Below, one piece after another: positions 1-7,639 of a stretch of 47,433 bases of DNA (the first letter of the stretch is position 1; every line of letters begins with the position of its first letter). The notes under the pieces were generated by a model. The model saw only the letters and a program-made list of their open reading frames with translations. It was not told where the DNA came from and ran no database searches. This DNA comes from an uncultured Ruminococcus sp. (lineage in GTDB: Bacteria > Bacillota > Clostridia > Oscillospirales > Ruminococcaceae): NCBI GenBank assembly GCA_902786975.1, contig CADAES010000015.1, positions 1 to 47,433 of the forward strand, given 5' to 3'. The position numbers were made by a program, and so were the translations under genes.

Positions 1-8
1 CTGGCGTT

Positions 9-97
9 AGCCACTTAGGGTTTCGGTGGGAGATTTATTCTCACCACCGAAAGACTAAGATGTCCGCCGCCTAAGAGGCGGGGGACATAGGTCGTGG
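9..97. other. Two adjacent hairpins at window edge (possible IS200/IS605-type end, or terminator)
   Basis: Positions 21-33 pair with 39-52 (TTTCGGTGG stem with a single bulged base), and 61-72 pair with 76-87 with one mismatch. In addition, CTTAG at 14-18 is complementary to CTAAG at 55-59 and at 71-75, so a pseudoknot is possible. Bulged hairpins of this kind occur at the right ends of IS200/IS605 elements and in the TnpB-associated right-end RNA. A tnpB gene would then lie just left of the window. The hairpins also lie directly downstream of the minus-strand gene ending at 98, so they could simply end its transcript, although there is no clean T-tract. The element assignment is an inference. 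Confidence 0.35.
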
Positions 98-451
98 TTA
101 TACGGTCAGCTCCCAGTAGTACTTTCTGCTGCACTCGGGGAAATCGTCGAGGACGCCGTGCTCGGGGTCGTAGAACACTCCGTCAGCATACAGCGACCAA
201 TGCCAGCAGCGAGGCGTTTCAAGGCTCAGCAGGGCAAGCGGCGGCAGCTCCTGTTTTGTCTGCGCCTGCTTTCGCTGTGCGGACATAACTGCTCCGTGGC
301 TCTCAAAATACGAGCGCATCTCTTTCAGAGTCGTTTCCCTGTCGTTGCCAAGCTCGGCGCTCACCTGCTCAACAGGTATCCTCAGTACCATTGCAAGCAC
401 AGCCTGTCCGCACTGGAGGTCTGTCGGCTCGTGGACATACCCGATATTCAT
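98..451 (-). CDS. Small C39-like papain-fold peptidase homologue
   Basis: This 117-residue protein carries the signature of C39-like cysteine peptidases: a cysteine in LQCGQAVLAMVL (residues about 12-23) followed by a histidine in the HWSLYADGVFYDPEHG segment (about 84-99). These correspond to the Cys and His/Asp of the papain-like fold. There is no signal peptide or membrane segment, and no ABC transporter next to it, so a bacteriocin-leader role is not supported. It could be a free-standing C39-like domain of unknown substrate. Its ATG overlaps the stop codon of the upstream sirtuin gene (ATGA, 448-451), which indicates translational coupling. The fold call is fairly good; activity is not shown. 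Confidence 0.6.
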   Translation of the reverse strand: MNIGYVHEPTDLQCGQAVLAMVLRIPVEQVSAELGNDRETTLKEMRSYFESHGAVMSAQRKQAQTKQELPPLALLSLETPRCWHWSLYADGVFYDPEHGVLDDFPECSRKYYWELTV

Positions 452-1155
452 ACCGTTATCTTATCGAGCGTTTCGCCGACCTTGCCGTGGATAACAAGGT
501 CGCACTGGTCATCTATGGCTGTTGCGTCACGGTTTATCTCGACGAGGTACTTTCCTTTGAAATACCTCACCAGCCCTGCTGCGGGATAGACTGTCATGGA
601 CGTACCTGCGATGATGAGCGTATCGCACGATGCTATCGCACTTACAGCGCCGTTTACGGTATCGTTGTCAAGGCCTTCCTCGTAAAGGACGACATCGGGC
701 TTTATTATGCCCCCGCACTCGCAGGTCGGAACGCCCGTGGAGTTGATAATAGCATCTATCCCATAAAACTTGCCGCACTTTGTACAGTAGTTGCGGTGGA
801 CGCTGCCGTGAAGCTCGTAGACTGTCTTACTGCCCGCAAGGGTGTGCAGTCCGTCGATGTTCTGGGTCACGACCGCTGTGAGCTTCCCTGCCCTTTCAAG
901 CTCGGCAAGCTTCAGATGCGCCTTGTTGGGCTTGGCGTCAAGGCATATCATTTTATCACGGTAGAACTTGTAGAACTCGCTCGTTTTGCGCACAAAGAAA
1001 GTGTGCGAGAGCATCTGCTCGGGCGGATAATCGTATTTCTGGTTGTAAAGACCGTCAACAGAACGGAAATCGGGTATGCCGCTTTCGGTGGAAACGCCCG
1101 CACCGCCGAAAAATACTATCCGCTGTGAATCGTTGATGATATCCTGCAGGGTCAT
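448..1155 (-). CDS. SIR2-family NAD-dependent protein deacylase (sirtuin)
   Basis: Sirtuins remove acyl groups from lysines using NAD+, giving nicotinamide and O-acyl-ADP-ribose. The protein has the NAD-binding GAGVSTESGIPDFRS motif near the N-terminus, TQNIDGLH, the catalytic histidine in ELHGS, and a Cys4 zinc site (CTKCG ... CECGG) followed by KPDVVLYEE. I start it at the ATG at 1153-1155 (MTLQDIIND), which has a GGAG ribosome site about 9 bases upstream. Longer readings add a low-quality N-terminus that runs across the upstream terminator hairpin. The resulting 235 residues is a normal length for a bacterial class III/U sirtuin. The downstream C39-like gene overlaps it by four bases. Confidence 0.93.
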   Translation of the reverse strand: MTLQDIINDSQRIVFFGGAGVSTESGIPDFRSVDGLYNQKYDYPPEQMLSHTFFVRKTSEFYKFYRDKMICLDAKPNKAHLKLAELERAGKLTAVVTQNIDGLHTLAGSKTVYELHGSVHRNYCTKCGKFYGIDAIINSTGVPTCECGGIIKPDVVLYEEGLDNDTVNGAVSAIASCDTLIIAGTSMTVYPAAGLVRYFKGKYLVEINRDATAIDDQCDLVIHGKVGETLDKITV

Positions 1156-1181
1156 AGATAAACACTCCTTCACTTTTTGAT

Positions 1182-1221
1182 AAAAAACAAGAGGCAAGAG
1201 AAGCTCTTTTTCTCTTACCTC
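1182..1221 (-). terminator. Intrinsic terminator after HIRAN gene
   Basis: An 11-bp stem (1191-1201 with 1211-1221, one G-T pair) is followed on the minus strand by a run of T. It separates the HIRAN gene from the sirtuin gene. Confidence 0.8.
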
Positions 1222-1255
1222 TATTATAGCAGACCCGCAGGTTTTGTCAACGGCA

Positions 1256-1663
1256 TCAGCCCTTGAAGCCCATAGTTTTTTTGCCGCCCGCAGCTTTGTG
1301 GGTGGTCTTCTTGGGCTTTGGCTGTTCCTCAGGCTGTTTGTCCTGCTCGTCGGCTTGGACATCGCTTTTGTCAAGCAGCAGTCCTATTGCGCAGGAATGT
1401 GTGACGAACATTATCTGTGCATAGGCATAGTCGTCAAAGCTGTCATAGATGCGTCCTGCGCTGGATGTGCCGTCGTAGACCGTCTTTACGCTGTTGGCTA
1501 CGTAGCCTATCCTGTCGATGAACGGCAGGAACACTCCGATCGCCTCGTGGTCGTACTCGTTGTCCGGTTCCTTGATAAGGCGGACTATACGCCCGACCTC
1601 AAACGGCTTCTTCCCGTAGAACATATTAAGACAGTTGATCGTTACAAAGATATTCTCTTTCAT
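1256..1663 (-). CDS. HIRAN-domain protein
   Basis: This 135-residue protein contains the HIRAN signature: EVGRIVRLIKEPDNEYDHEAI followed by IGYVANSVKTV in the first 60 residues. In eukaryotic HLTF/Rad5 the HIRAN domain binds DNA 3' ends; stand-alone bacterial versions are largely uncharacterised. The C-terminal third is low-complexity and rich in Lys, Pro and Gln. The ATG at 1661-1663 is preferred because GGGAG lies 8 bases upstream. The ribosome site sits in the loop of a small inverted repeat (AACCAC/GTGGTT), so translation could be modulated. It has its own terminator and appears monocistronic. Confidence 0.8.
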   Translation of the reverse strand: MKENIFVTINCLNMFYGKKPFEVGRIVRLIKEPDNEYDHEAIGVFLPFIDRIGYVANSVKTVYDGTSSAGRIYDSFDDYAYAQIMFVTHSCAIGLLLDKSDVQADEQDKQPEEQPKPKKTTHKAAGGKKTMGFKG

Positions 1664-1689
1664 CAAAACCACTCCCTTCTGTTGTGGTT

Positions 1690-1698
1690 ATAATAGCA
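1690..1698 (-). promoter_or_regulatory. Possible extended -10 promoter for HIRAN gene
   Basis: The minus strand reads TGCTATTAT (TGn plus a TATTAT -10) about 30 bases upstream of the ATG. No good -35 box is present, so the call is weak. Confidence 0.35.
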
Positions 1699-1970
1699 TA
1701 TCCGTTTGAGCTTGTGGGGAAATTTTCCGGACAGTTAGCAAAACAGTGCGATTTAGTGTACATTTTATTGGACAAAAGCACCGACTTGCATTCAAGAAAG
1801 TCCGGTTTGCGCAAGCAGGTTTTACAGCATCTGTAAGTATCACGCCTCCGACTTCATACAATATTTGTATATCAAGGCTATTTCTGACTCCGATTCGGCC
1901 GTTTACAGCGCACGGCGGGATATTACATTAACTTACAGCGGAAAAGGCTGTCCTTTTGCATAACCCGAGG

Positions 1971-2007
1971 GGGTGAAAATTGTGTAAATACACCAATATT
2001 TTCACCC
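1971..2007. promoter_or_regulatory. Perfect 10-bp inverted repeat upstream of the kinase-operon promoter
   Basis: GGGTGAAAAT (1971-1980) and ATTTTCACCC (1998-2007) are exact reverse complements separated by 17 bases. A smaller nested dyad, GTGTA/TACAC, lies between them. The element ends 6 bases before the -35 box at 2014. Position and symmetry suggest an operator or activator site, but the binding factor is unknown. A hairpin in an upstream transcript cannot be excluded. Confidence 0.6.
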
Positions 2008-2013
2008 GTAACC

Positions 2014-2042
2014 TTGACAATATCGTAAAGTAGTGGTATAAT
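2014..2042 (+). promoter_or_regulatory. Consensus housekeeping promoter for the LRR/kinase/vWA/PP2C operon
   Basis: TTGACA (2014-2019) and TATAAT (2037-2042) are both perfect boxes with a 17-base spacer. Confidence 0.88.
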
Positions 2043-2155
2043 AGCTAAAAGAGTATGTATGTGCGAATTTATAAATATTTGGTTAGATTTTTGCATCATT
2101 TTTGTATACCTTATTCAAAAGCTAAAACAAATACTAATCGTCAGGAGAGTCAATT

Positions 2156-3217
2156 ATGAAGTGTGATAACTGTCAGGCTGAGCTTACCCCTACCAGTACC
2201 AAATGTGATAAGTGCGGTGCTCTGATTTTACAGAACGTTGAAGGTTTTGACCACACAAAGGAGATCGAAAAAAAGCTGAAGGAGATGCTTGAGAAGCACG
2301 GCAAGCGCATCGTGCTCAACAACCTCAAATTCGTGGCTTTGCTCAATGACTGGATCCCCGAGTACGATCAGGAGCGCAGTCTGCTCAAAAGTATGATCGA
2401 GGCAAATGTTGTCAAGAACATGATCAAAGAAGAAACACCCGACATGGCGATAATGAAGGCGAAGAGCTATATGCTGCACAAGCTGTTCCTCTCCGAGAAC
2501 GCCGTTGAATTTGTTGTGGTGTGCTTTGCGTATATGCTCAATGCGCCCTATGTTTCTCCCAAGAGGACTAAGGACGAGGACGAGATAAAGAAGGAAGAGG
2601 ACGAGGCTAAGGAGCAGGAGCGCTTCAAGACCAAGAACATCATGGAAAAGGTGTTCACCAAGTCCAACGCCCTCAAATACAAGATATTCAAGAACGTTGA
2701 CGTTCCCGAAGGCTTCACGATGATAGACGATTTCTGCTTTGACAAGTACGGCATCAAGACAGTGAAGCTCCCCGACACCATTCTGAAGATAGGCGAATAT
2801 GCATTCTCCGAGTGCAAGAACTTAAAGGGCGTTACTCTCCCCGATTCGCTCAGGATAATCAAGCAGGGCGCATTCAGCGACTGCACAAAGCTCACGGTCA
2901 TCAATATACCGCAGGGCGTTCTGGAGATCGAGGACAACACCTTCCAGTTCTGCAAGGAGCTTGAAAAGGTTGAAATACCCGATTCCGTAGGAAGCATCGG
3001 CGCTTCGGCATTCCTCGGCTGCGAAAAGCTCAAAAAGCTGTTCCTGCCCGACAGCATCAAGTTCATCGACGACGATGCTTTCTCGTATTGCCCAGAGCTT
3101 ACGATACGCTGCTACGCTAACTCGTATGTTCATAAATACTGCCTCAACAACGGCATCGACGTTGAGACAGTTTCTACAGGCACAGACCTGAAAACCAAGA
3201 ATATAAGGGAGGACTAA
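2156..3217 (+). CDS. Zinc-ribbon plus BspA-type leucine-rich repeat protein
   Basis: The protein starts with a Cys4 zinc ribbon (CDNCQAEL ... CDKCGAL, residues 3-22). An uncharacterised helical, Lys/Glu-rich region follows up to about residue 165. From about residue 190 to 325 there are BspA-like LRR_5 repeats, recognised by the recurring I-x-x-x-A-F-x-x-C pattern and VxLPDS/VxIPDS steps. No signal peptide is present, so it is probably cytoplasmic and a binding platform rather than a surface adhesin. It is first in the operon and ends 6 bases before the kinase gene, so it may present substrates to the kinase or phosphatase. The domain call is solid; the role is inferred. Confidence 0.8.
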   Translation: MKCDNCQAELTPTSTKCDKCGALILQNVEGFDHTKEIEKKLKEMLEKHGKRIVLNNLKFVALLNDWIPEYDQERSLLKSMIEANVVKNMIKEETPDMAIMKAKSYMLHKLFLSENAVEFVVVCFAYMLNAPYVSPKRTKDEDEIKKEEDEAKEQERFKTKNIMEKVFTKSNALKYKIFKNVDVPEGFTMIDDFCFDKYGIKTVKLPDTILKIGEYAFSECKNLKGVTLPDSLRIIKQGAFSDCTKLTVINIPQGVLEIEDNTFQFCKELEKVEIPDSVGSIGASAFLGCEKLKKLFLPDSIKFIDDDAFSYCPELTIRCYANSYVHKYCLNNGIDVETVSTGTDLKTKNIRED

Positions 3218-3223
3218 CGGAAA

Positions 3224-4567
3224 ATGACAGAACTTAAGATCGGCCAGGAAGTCGAGCTTGAATACGGCGGAAAAGCCAAGGTCCTGAAGGTCATCGGCAG
3301 CGGCGGTCAGGGTGTCGTTTATCTTGTCGAGTTCAACGGAATGCAGTGGGCTTTGAAATGGTACGACATCAACAAGATCAAAAGGCCCAAGGAATTCCGC
3401 AACAATATTCAGAACAACATCAACGACGGTGCTCCGAGCAATAAATTCCTCTGGCCGAAATACCTTACAAGAGAAATGCCCGACGGTACGTTCGGCTACC
3501 TTATGGAGCTCAAGCCCGCAAGCTTTGATTCATTTGTTGATATACTCAATACATACAAGCTTGTGGTAGACCCGCTTTCGGGCAGAGCTGTAAAGAAAAA
3601 TGTCCGCTTCACCAGCCTCTACGCTATGGTGACGGCTGTTATCAACATCGCAAACGCTTTCAGACAGCTCCACCGTGCAGGAAAGAGCTATCAGGACCTT
3701 AACGACGGAGGCTTCTTCATAAACGTCGATACAGGTGCCGTTTTAGTCTGCGACTGCGATAACATCGCCCCAGACGGAAGCAACTTCGGTATCGGAGGCA
3801 AGCCCGGATATATGGCTCCAGAGGTCGTAAGAGGCCTCACAAAGCCAAATGTTCAGACGGATAAATATTCGCTCGCTGTCGTGCTCTTCAAGCTTCTTTT
3901 CAGAGGCGACCCGATGGAGGGCGAAAAGGTCATCAAGGATATCTGCCTCACAGAGTCCTCGGAGCTCAAGCACTACGGTCAGAACGCTATCTTCGTTTAT
4001 GACCCCGACGACGCTTCAAACAGACCTGTTAGAGGTATCCACGACAACGTTATCAAGTTCTGGAGGCTGTACCCCGACTATATCAGGGACGCTTTCATAC
4101 ATTCATTCACAACAGGCATCAAAGACCCGAACAAGCGTATTATCGAGAACGAGTGGCAAAAGATGTTCATCAGACTTCGTTCGGAGATAATCATGTGCGG
4201 CTGCGGAAGAACGAATTTTACATCTATGTTCGTTCCTATCGACGAAAAGACCTACCAGTGCCCCAAGTGCGGAATGCAGTTCGGCTCACTCGGTTTCAGC
4301 AACCGCTCTTACAGAATGCCTCTGTATCTGGGCTGCAAGTTCTATAAGTGCGAGATAGACCCCGATTCGGACGACTTCCTCAGCGTTGCGGGCGAGCTTG
4401 TTGAGAATTCGCTCAAGCCCGGCGTGCTGGGCATCAAGAACATCTCCGACAAAACATGGCGTGTAAAGATGCCCGACGGAGTGTTCTACAACATCGAATC
4501 AGGCAAGGGCTTCCCTGTTTGGGCAGGGCTTGAAATAGACTTTGGCAATATCAAAGCACAGATCTGA
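3224..4567 (+). CDS. Divergent Ser/Thr protein kinase with C-terminal zinc ribbon (TerY-triad kinase)
   Basis: A protein kinase fold occupies about residues 15-310. Visible elements are the glycine loop GSGGQG (25-30), the lysine of ALKWY (K45), a modified catalytic loop SYQDLNDGG (D158 kept, HRD histidine and the later Asn replaced), a DCD motif in place of DFG (177-179), and GYMAPE (195-200). After the kinase lies a CGC ... CPKCG zinc ribbon (about 324-350) and a C-terminal domain I do not recognise. Kinases with this build occur beside TerY-like vWA and PP2C proteins. The vWA and PP2C genes follow directly, so the three probably form a phosphorylation switch. The altered catalytic loop leaves activity uncertain. 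Confidence 0.85.
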   Translation: MTELKIGQEVELEYGGKAKVLKVIGSGGQGVVYLVEFNGMQWALKWYDINKIKRPKEFRNNIQNNINDGAPSNKFLWPKYLTREMPDGTFGYLMELKPASFDSFVDILNTYKLVVDPLSGRAVKKNVRFTSLYAMVTAVINIANAFRQLHRAGKSYQDLNDGGFFINVDTGAVLVCDCDNIAPDGSNFGIGGKPGYMAPEVVRGLTKPNVQTDKYSLAVVLFKLLFRGDPMEGEKVIKDICLTESSELKHYGQNAIFVYDPDDASNRPVRGIHDNVIKFWRLYPDYIRDAFIHSFTTGIKDPNKRIIENEWQKMFIRLRSEIIMCGCGRTNFTSMFVPIDEKTYQCPKCGMQFGSLGFSNRSYRMPLYLGCKFYKCEIDPDSDDFLSVAGELVENSLKPGVLGIKNISDKTWRVKMPDGVFYNIESGKGFPVWAGLEIDFGNIKAQI

Positions 4568-4611
4568 CTTTTGGGATAACAAAGAATTTTTGGATAAAAG
4601 GAGTTTTATTT

Positions 4612-5424
4612 ATGAGCAAAAAAAATAACATCAAGGAGAACACCCAGGGACAGGGTGCAAGCGTTCTTGATTTTGATGACGACGATCCGCTTAGCGCCAC
4701 CAGCGTCTCCAAAAAGAGCCTGGTAATCTTCTTCCTGATCGACACATCAGGAAGCATGAGAGGTACAAAGATGGGCGAGCTCAATACCGTTATGGAGGAG
4801 CTTATCCCAGAGATACGCCGTGTCGGTGAGGCTGACACAGACGTTAAGCTCGCTGTACTCACATTCTCAACAGATGTTAAGTGGATGTACTCCACACCTA
4901 TCAACATCGAGGACTTCGAGTGGACAAGACTTAACGCTGAGGGCGTTACGAGCATGGGCGCTGCTTTCAAGGAGCTTTCTGTAAGAATGTCAAGAAACAG
5001 CTTCCTCAACTCGCCTTCTCTTTCCTTCGCACCCGTTATCTTCCTTATGACGGACGGCTATCCTTCCGACGACTATCAGGCTGGTCTGAAGGCTCTTCAG
5101 TCAAACAGCTGGTATAAGTTCGGCCTGAAGGCTGCTCTGGGTATCGGTCAGGAAGCTAACGACGATATGCTCGCTGAGTTCACAGGCTCAAAGGATACTG
5201 TCGTTCACGCATATTCCGGCGGCCAGCTCGCTCAGATGATCAAGGTCGTTGCCGTTACTGCTTCTCAGATCGGAAGCAAGAGTATGACCCTTTCCAACGA
5301 GTCGGGTGAAGAAGTTGAGAACGAGGACGTTTATGCTGCTAAGCAGAAGCTTCTCGGTCAGCAGATCCAGGATTTTGTCGGCGACCAGAACAACGGAGAT
5401 GTTCCTTTCGATATTGGTTGGTGA
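4612..5424 (+). CDS. TerY-like vWA domain protein
   Basis: A von Willebrand factor A domain spans about residues 36-215. The metal-ion-dependent adhesion site is intact: DTSGSM (D44-x-S-x-S48), a Thr in the VTSMGAAF segment, and the Asp of LMTDG. The sequence resembles TerY-type vWA proteins, which are cytoplasmic Mg2+-dependent protein-interaction modules linked to Ter stress systems. Unlike classical TerY it lacks a C-terminal zinc-binding domain; in this operon the zinc ribbon is on the kinase. A strong AAAAGGAG ribosome site precedes the ATG. It lies between kinase and phosphatase, as expected for a scaffold or target of the pair. Confidence 0.9.
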   Translation: MSKKNNIKENTQGQGASVLDFDDDDPLSATSVSKKSLVIFFLIDTSGSMRGTKMGELNTVMEELIPEIRRVGEADTDVKLAVLTFSTDVKWMYSTPINIEDFEWTRLNAEGVTSMGAAFKELSVRMSRNSFLNSPSLSFAPVIFLMTDGYPSDDYQAGLKALQSNSWYKFGLKAALGIGQEANDDMLAEFTGSKDTVVHAYSGGQLAQMIKVVAVTASQIGSKSMTLSNESGEEVENEDVYAAKQKLLGQQIQDFVGDQNNGDVPFDIGW

Positions 5425-5462
5425 TCTCTTGTCTAAATTATTCGTAAAGGAGAATCGTCCCT

Positions 5463-6365
5463 ATGTTTAAGGGTTTCAGTCACTCTGTAAAGGGTGCGAG
5501 CCATGAGGCGAGCGGACTTGTCTGCCAGGACAGCTCTGCACATTTCGTGTGCGAAAACTACGCTGTTGCTGTTGTAGCAGACGGACACGGAAGCAAAAAA
5601 CACTTCAGGAGCAATATGGGTTCCCAGTTTGCTGTTGAAGCTACTCTGGATACGGTCGCAAACTTCTACAAGGATGTGGAGAACTTTGAAAAGACCTTCC
5701 CTCTCAATCATAAGTTTGTTATCAAAAGAATGGAAAAGCAGATCATTGCAAACTGGAATACCAAGGTTGCGGCTCATCTGAAATCTACACCCGTAACAGC
5801 TGCTGAAAGAAGTAAATTCAGCAGTGACGAGTTCGATCAGATACCACCAGAGTCCTACTATGGAACAACACTTATCGCTGTTGTTGCGGGCAGAGGATTT
5901 ACTTTCGGTATGCAGATCGGCGACGGCAGCCTTGTTGCCGTTTTCGACGACGGTGTCGCACTCAATCCTATGGAGTACGATGAATCGGCTCCCGCTAACA
6001 TCACCGCTTCCCTTTGTAACGCAAGCGCCGCTTCCTATTTCAACGCATTCTACGTTGACAAGAAAAAGCTTATCGCTGCATATGCTTCGACCGACGGTCT
6101 TTATACATCGTTCGGCAGCGAATACGATTTCATTGATTACCACACCATCATCACCAGCCAGCTGGCTGTATCAAGTGAGTTCGAGGGCGCTGTTATCAAG
6201 AATATCGTAAAAAGGTCGCATTTCGGTACTCAGGACGACGTTTCGCTCTCCTGCGTATACGATACCGAGCTGATCGCAGCTTCAGTTGACCTGCTCAACG
6301 AGAAGGTTGCGCAAAACAAGCAGAAGGCTGCCGAGAGAAAAGCCAAGATGCTTCAAAGAAACTGA
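5463..6365 (+). CDS. PP2C-family Ser/Thr protein phosphatase
   Basis: This 300-residue protein has the PP2C metal-site motifs in order: a CQD segment near residue 22, VVADGHGS (about 37-44), GTTLIAVVAGRGFTFGMQIGDGS (about 138-160), ASTDGLY, and QDDVSLSC near the C-terminus. The Asp residues correspond to the two-Mn/Mg centre that hydrolyses phosphoserine and phosphothreonine. No membrane segment is present, so it should act in the cytoplasm. It most likely opposes the kinase two genes upstream. AAAGGAG lies about 10 bases before the ATG. Confidence 0.9.
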   Translation: MFKGFSHSVKGASHEASGLVCQDSSAHFVCENYAVAVVADGHGSKKHFRSNMGSQFAVEATLDTVANFYKDVENFEKTFPLNHKFVIKRMEKQIIANWNTKVAAHLKSTPVTAAERSKFSSDEFDQIPPESYYGTTLIAVVAGRGFTFGMQIGDGSLVAVFDDGVALNPMEYDESAPANITASLCNASAASYFNAFYVDKKKLIAAYASTDGLYTSFGSEYDFIDYHTIITSQLAVSSEFEGAVIKNIVKRSHFGTQDDVSLSCVYDTELIAASVDLLNEKVAQNKQKAAERKAKMLQRN

Positions 6366-6381
6366 TACGAAAGGATCATAG

Positions 6382-7509
6382 GTGGATATTATGGTCATTA
6401 GCCAATTTTATAATACTGCCAAGAGCTATGCGGAAAAGATAAAGGAAGAAAGACCTGCGATATACGAGCAGGAAGGCTTTTCTATCACACTTATCATGGC
6501 TGAGGGAGATCAGGAGATCTTCACAGGCATTACTTCCGTTAAGATCAGCGAGGGTACTCTGGACACTATCCATTCCGAGGCTATCGCTGTTATGTCGATG
6601 ATCGCTGCAAACAAGGCTAAGGCTAAGCAGATGATAACCGTTACATTCGGTGACCTCAAGGTCGTTAAGCCTTGCGATGAATGTCTGGATATGCTTCTCA
6701 ACGCAGACCCCGACAACGGCAAGTGCGAGATCGCTATCAATTTCACAAATTCAGAGACAGCTATAAATCTCAAATCTCAGGCTACGAATATTTCTGCCGA
6801 GTTCCTCGAGAAGGACACCGAGGCTGTGAGCGCTCCCGATCTTGGCGCACCTGCCGAGTTCGTTTCGGGATTTGAATTCGATGCTGACAATCCTTTCCTT
6901 GCAGAGAGCGATGAGGCAGTCGAGGAGGTCAAGACCATTGCTTCCGAGGCAGCTAAAAAGCCTGTTCAGCCCGATTCACTGCAGCAGCCGCCTGTTGGTG
7001 GAGCTATATATCAGCAGCAGGGATTCGTTCAGCAGCAGCCCGGCGTTTTCCAGCAGGGCTATATGCAGCAGCCTGTATACCAGCAGCAGGGATTTGTTCA
7101 GCAGCCAGGCGCTTACCCGCAGGGATTCGTTCAGCAGCAGCCCGGCGCTTACCCGCAGGGATTTGTTCAGCAGCAGCCCGTTGCTTATCCGCAGGGATTT
7201 GTTCAGCAGCAGCCCGGTATGCAGGGCGTTCCGAGCAACCCCTATGCGCAGGGTGCAAACAAGTCGGTACACATTTCCGACGTTATCGGCGCACCTCACG
7301 ACGAGAAGTTCGAGCCTGTGCCAGCGGCTTCAAAGTATGCTGAAAACACCGAGGGCGTTCTGAAGCAAAGACTTGCTACTCTGTTTGAAGAGGACGAAGA
7401 CGACGAGGGCGTACACAATGCCACAGCTTCAAAGGACGATCTGGAGAGCATGGCAAAGGAAATGAAGAAAAACGCCAAGTCAAATGCAAAGCTCAAAAAT
7501 AAATTCTGA
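6382..7509 (+). CDS. Cytidine-deaminase-fold protein with Q/P-rich linker (operon-terminal)
   Basis: The N-terminal about 125 residues carry the zinc-site pattern of the cytidine deaminase superfamily: H64-S-E66 and, 34 residues after the His, P97-C98-x-x-C101. A long linker follows (about 195-290) made of QQQGFVQQQPGAYPQ-like repeats. The C-terminus has SKYAEN...LKQRLATLFEEDED and a Lys-rich end. The protein encoded at 12995-13852 has the same three-part build and the same His-to-Cys spacing. A nucleoside-deaminating or nucleotide-sensing role is possible, but the substrate is unknown. I chose the GTG at 6382 (AAGGA 6 bases upstream); ATG at 6391 is an alternative. The gene closes the triad operon and is followed by a strong terminator. 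Confidence 0.72.
   Translation: MDIMVISQFYNTAKSYAEKIKEERPAIYEQEGFSITLIMAEGDQEIFTGITSVKISEGTLDTIHSEAIAVMSMIAANKAKAKQMITVTFGDLKVVKPCDECLDMLLNADPDNGKCEIAINFTNSETAINLKSQATNISAEFLEKDTEAVSAPDLGAPAEFVSGFEFDADNPFLAESDEAVEEVKTIASEAAKKPVQPDSLQQPPVGGAIYQQQGFVQQQPGVFQQGYMQQPVYQQQGFVQQPGAYPQGFVQQQPGAYPQGFVQQQPVAYPQGFVQQQPGMQGVPSNPYAQGANKSVHISDVIGAPHDEKFEPVPAASKYAENTEGVLKQRLATLFEEDEDDEGVHNATASKDDLESMAKEMKKNAKSNAKLKNKF
7018..7220 (+). repeat. In-gene repeats coding for the Q/P-rich linker
   Basis: Several imperfect copies of a unit coding QGFVQQQPGAYP are present. The best copies fall between 7087 and 7215 and keep nearly identical codons, which suggests recent slippage or duplication. Confidence 0.8.
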
Positions 7510-7520
7510 TATTATCCAAT

Positions 7521-7557
7521 AAGCTGTAACAGGGCTCCCCTGTTACAGCTTTTTTTG
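7521..7557 (+). terminator. Intrinsic terminator of the triad operon
   Basis: A perfect 14-bp stem (7521-7534 with 7538-7551), a 3-base loop and a T-run. Confidence 0.93.
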
Positions 7558-7566
7558 CGCTTATTT

Positions 7567-7607
7567 AACCGACCACAAAAATAACCGACCCCACAAAAAA
7601 ACCGACC
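7567..7607. repeat. Three direct repeats of AACCGACC between convergent genes
   Basis: AACCGACC starts at 7567, 7583 and 7600, each followed by an A-rich stretch (CACAAAAA type). The third copy forms one arm of the minus-strand terminator. Confidence 0.6.
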
Positions 7608-7624
7608 CCACTTTGTGAGGTCGG
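7594..7624 (-). terminator. Intrinsic terminator of the 7640-8161 gene
   Basis: Positions 7602-7610 pair with 7616-7624 (one G-T pair), followed on the minus strand by seven T. Confidence 0.85.
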
Positions 7625-7639
7625 TGTGTTGAACAAGAT

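Larger units (their letters stand above)
1664..2155. other. 492-bp intergenic region between divergent genes
   Basis: I see no supported gene here. It holds a weak minus-strand promoter near 1690 and, on the plus side, a 37-bp dyad (1971-2007), a consensus promoter (2014-2042) and an AT-rich leader of roughly 105 bases before the operon start at 2156. Confidence 0.7.

Noticed and set aside
391-1128. Plus-strand 245-codon open frame over the sirtuin gene
   Set aside because: It is antisense to a well-supported sirtuin and has no recognisable motifs.
448-1374. Longer sirtuin reading starting at 1374
   Set aside because: The extra N-terminus crosses the HIRAN terminator and part of the HIRAN gene, and lacks family similarity. 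The ATG at 1155 has a good ribosome site.
7004-7299. Minus-strand repetitive open frames opposite the Q/P linker
   Set aside because: They arise from the CAG-rich repeat of the deaminase-fold gene on the plus strand.
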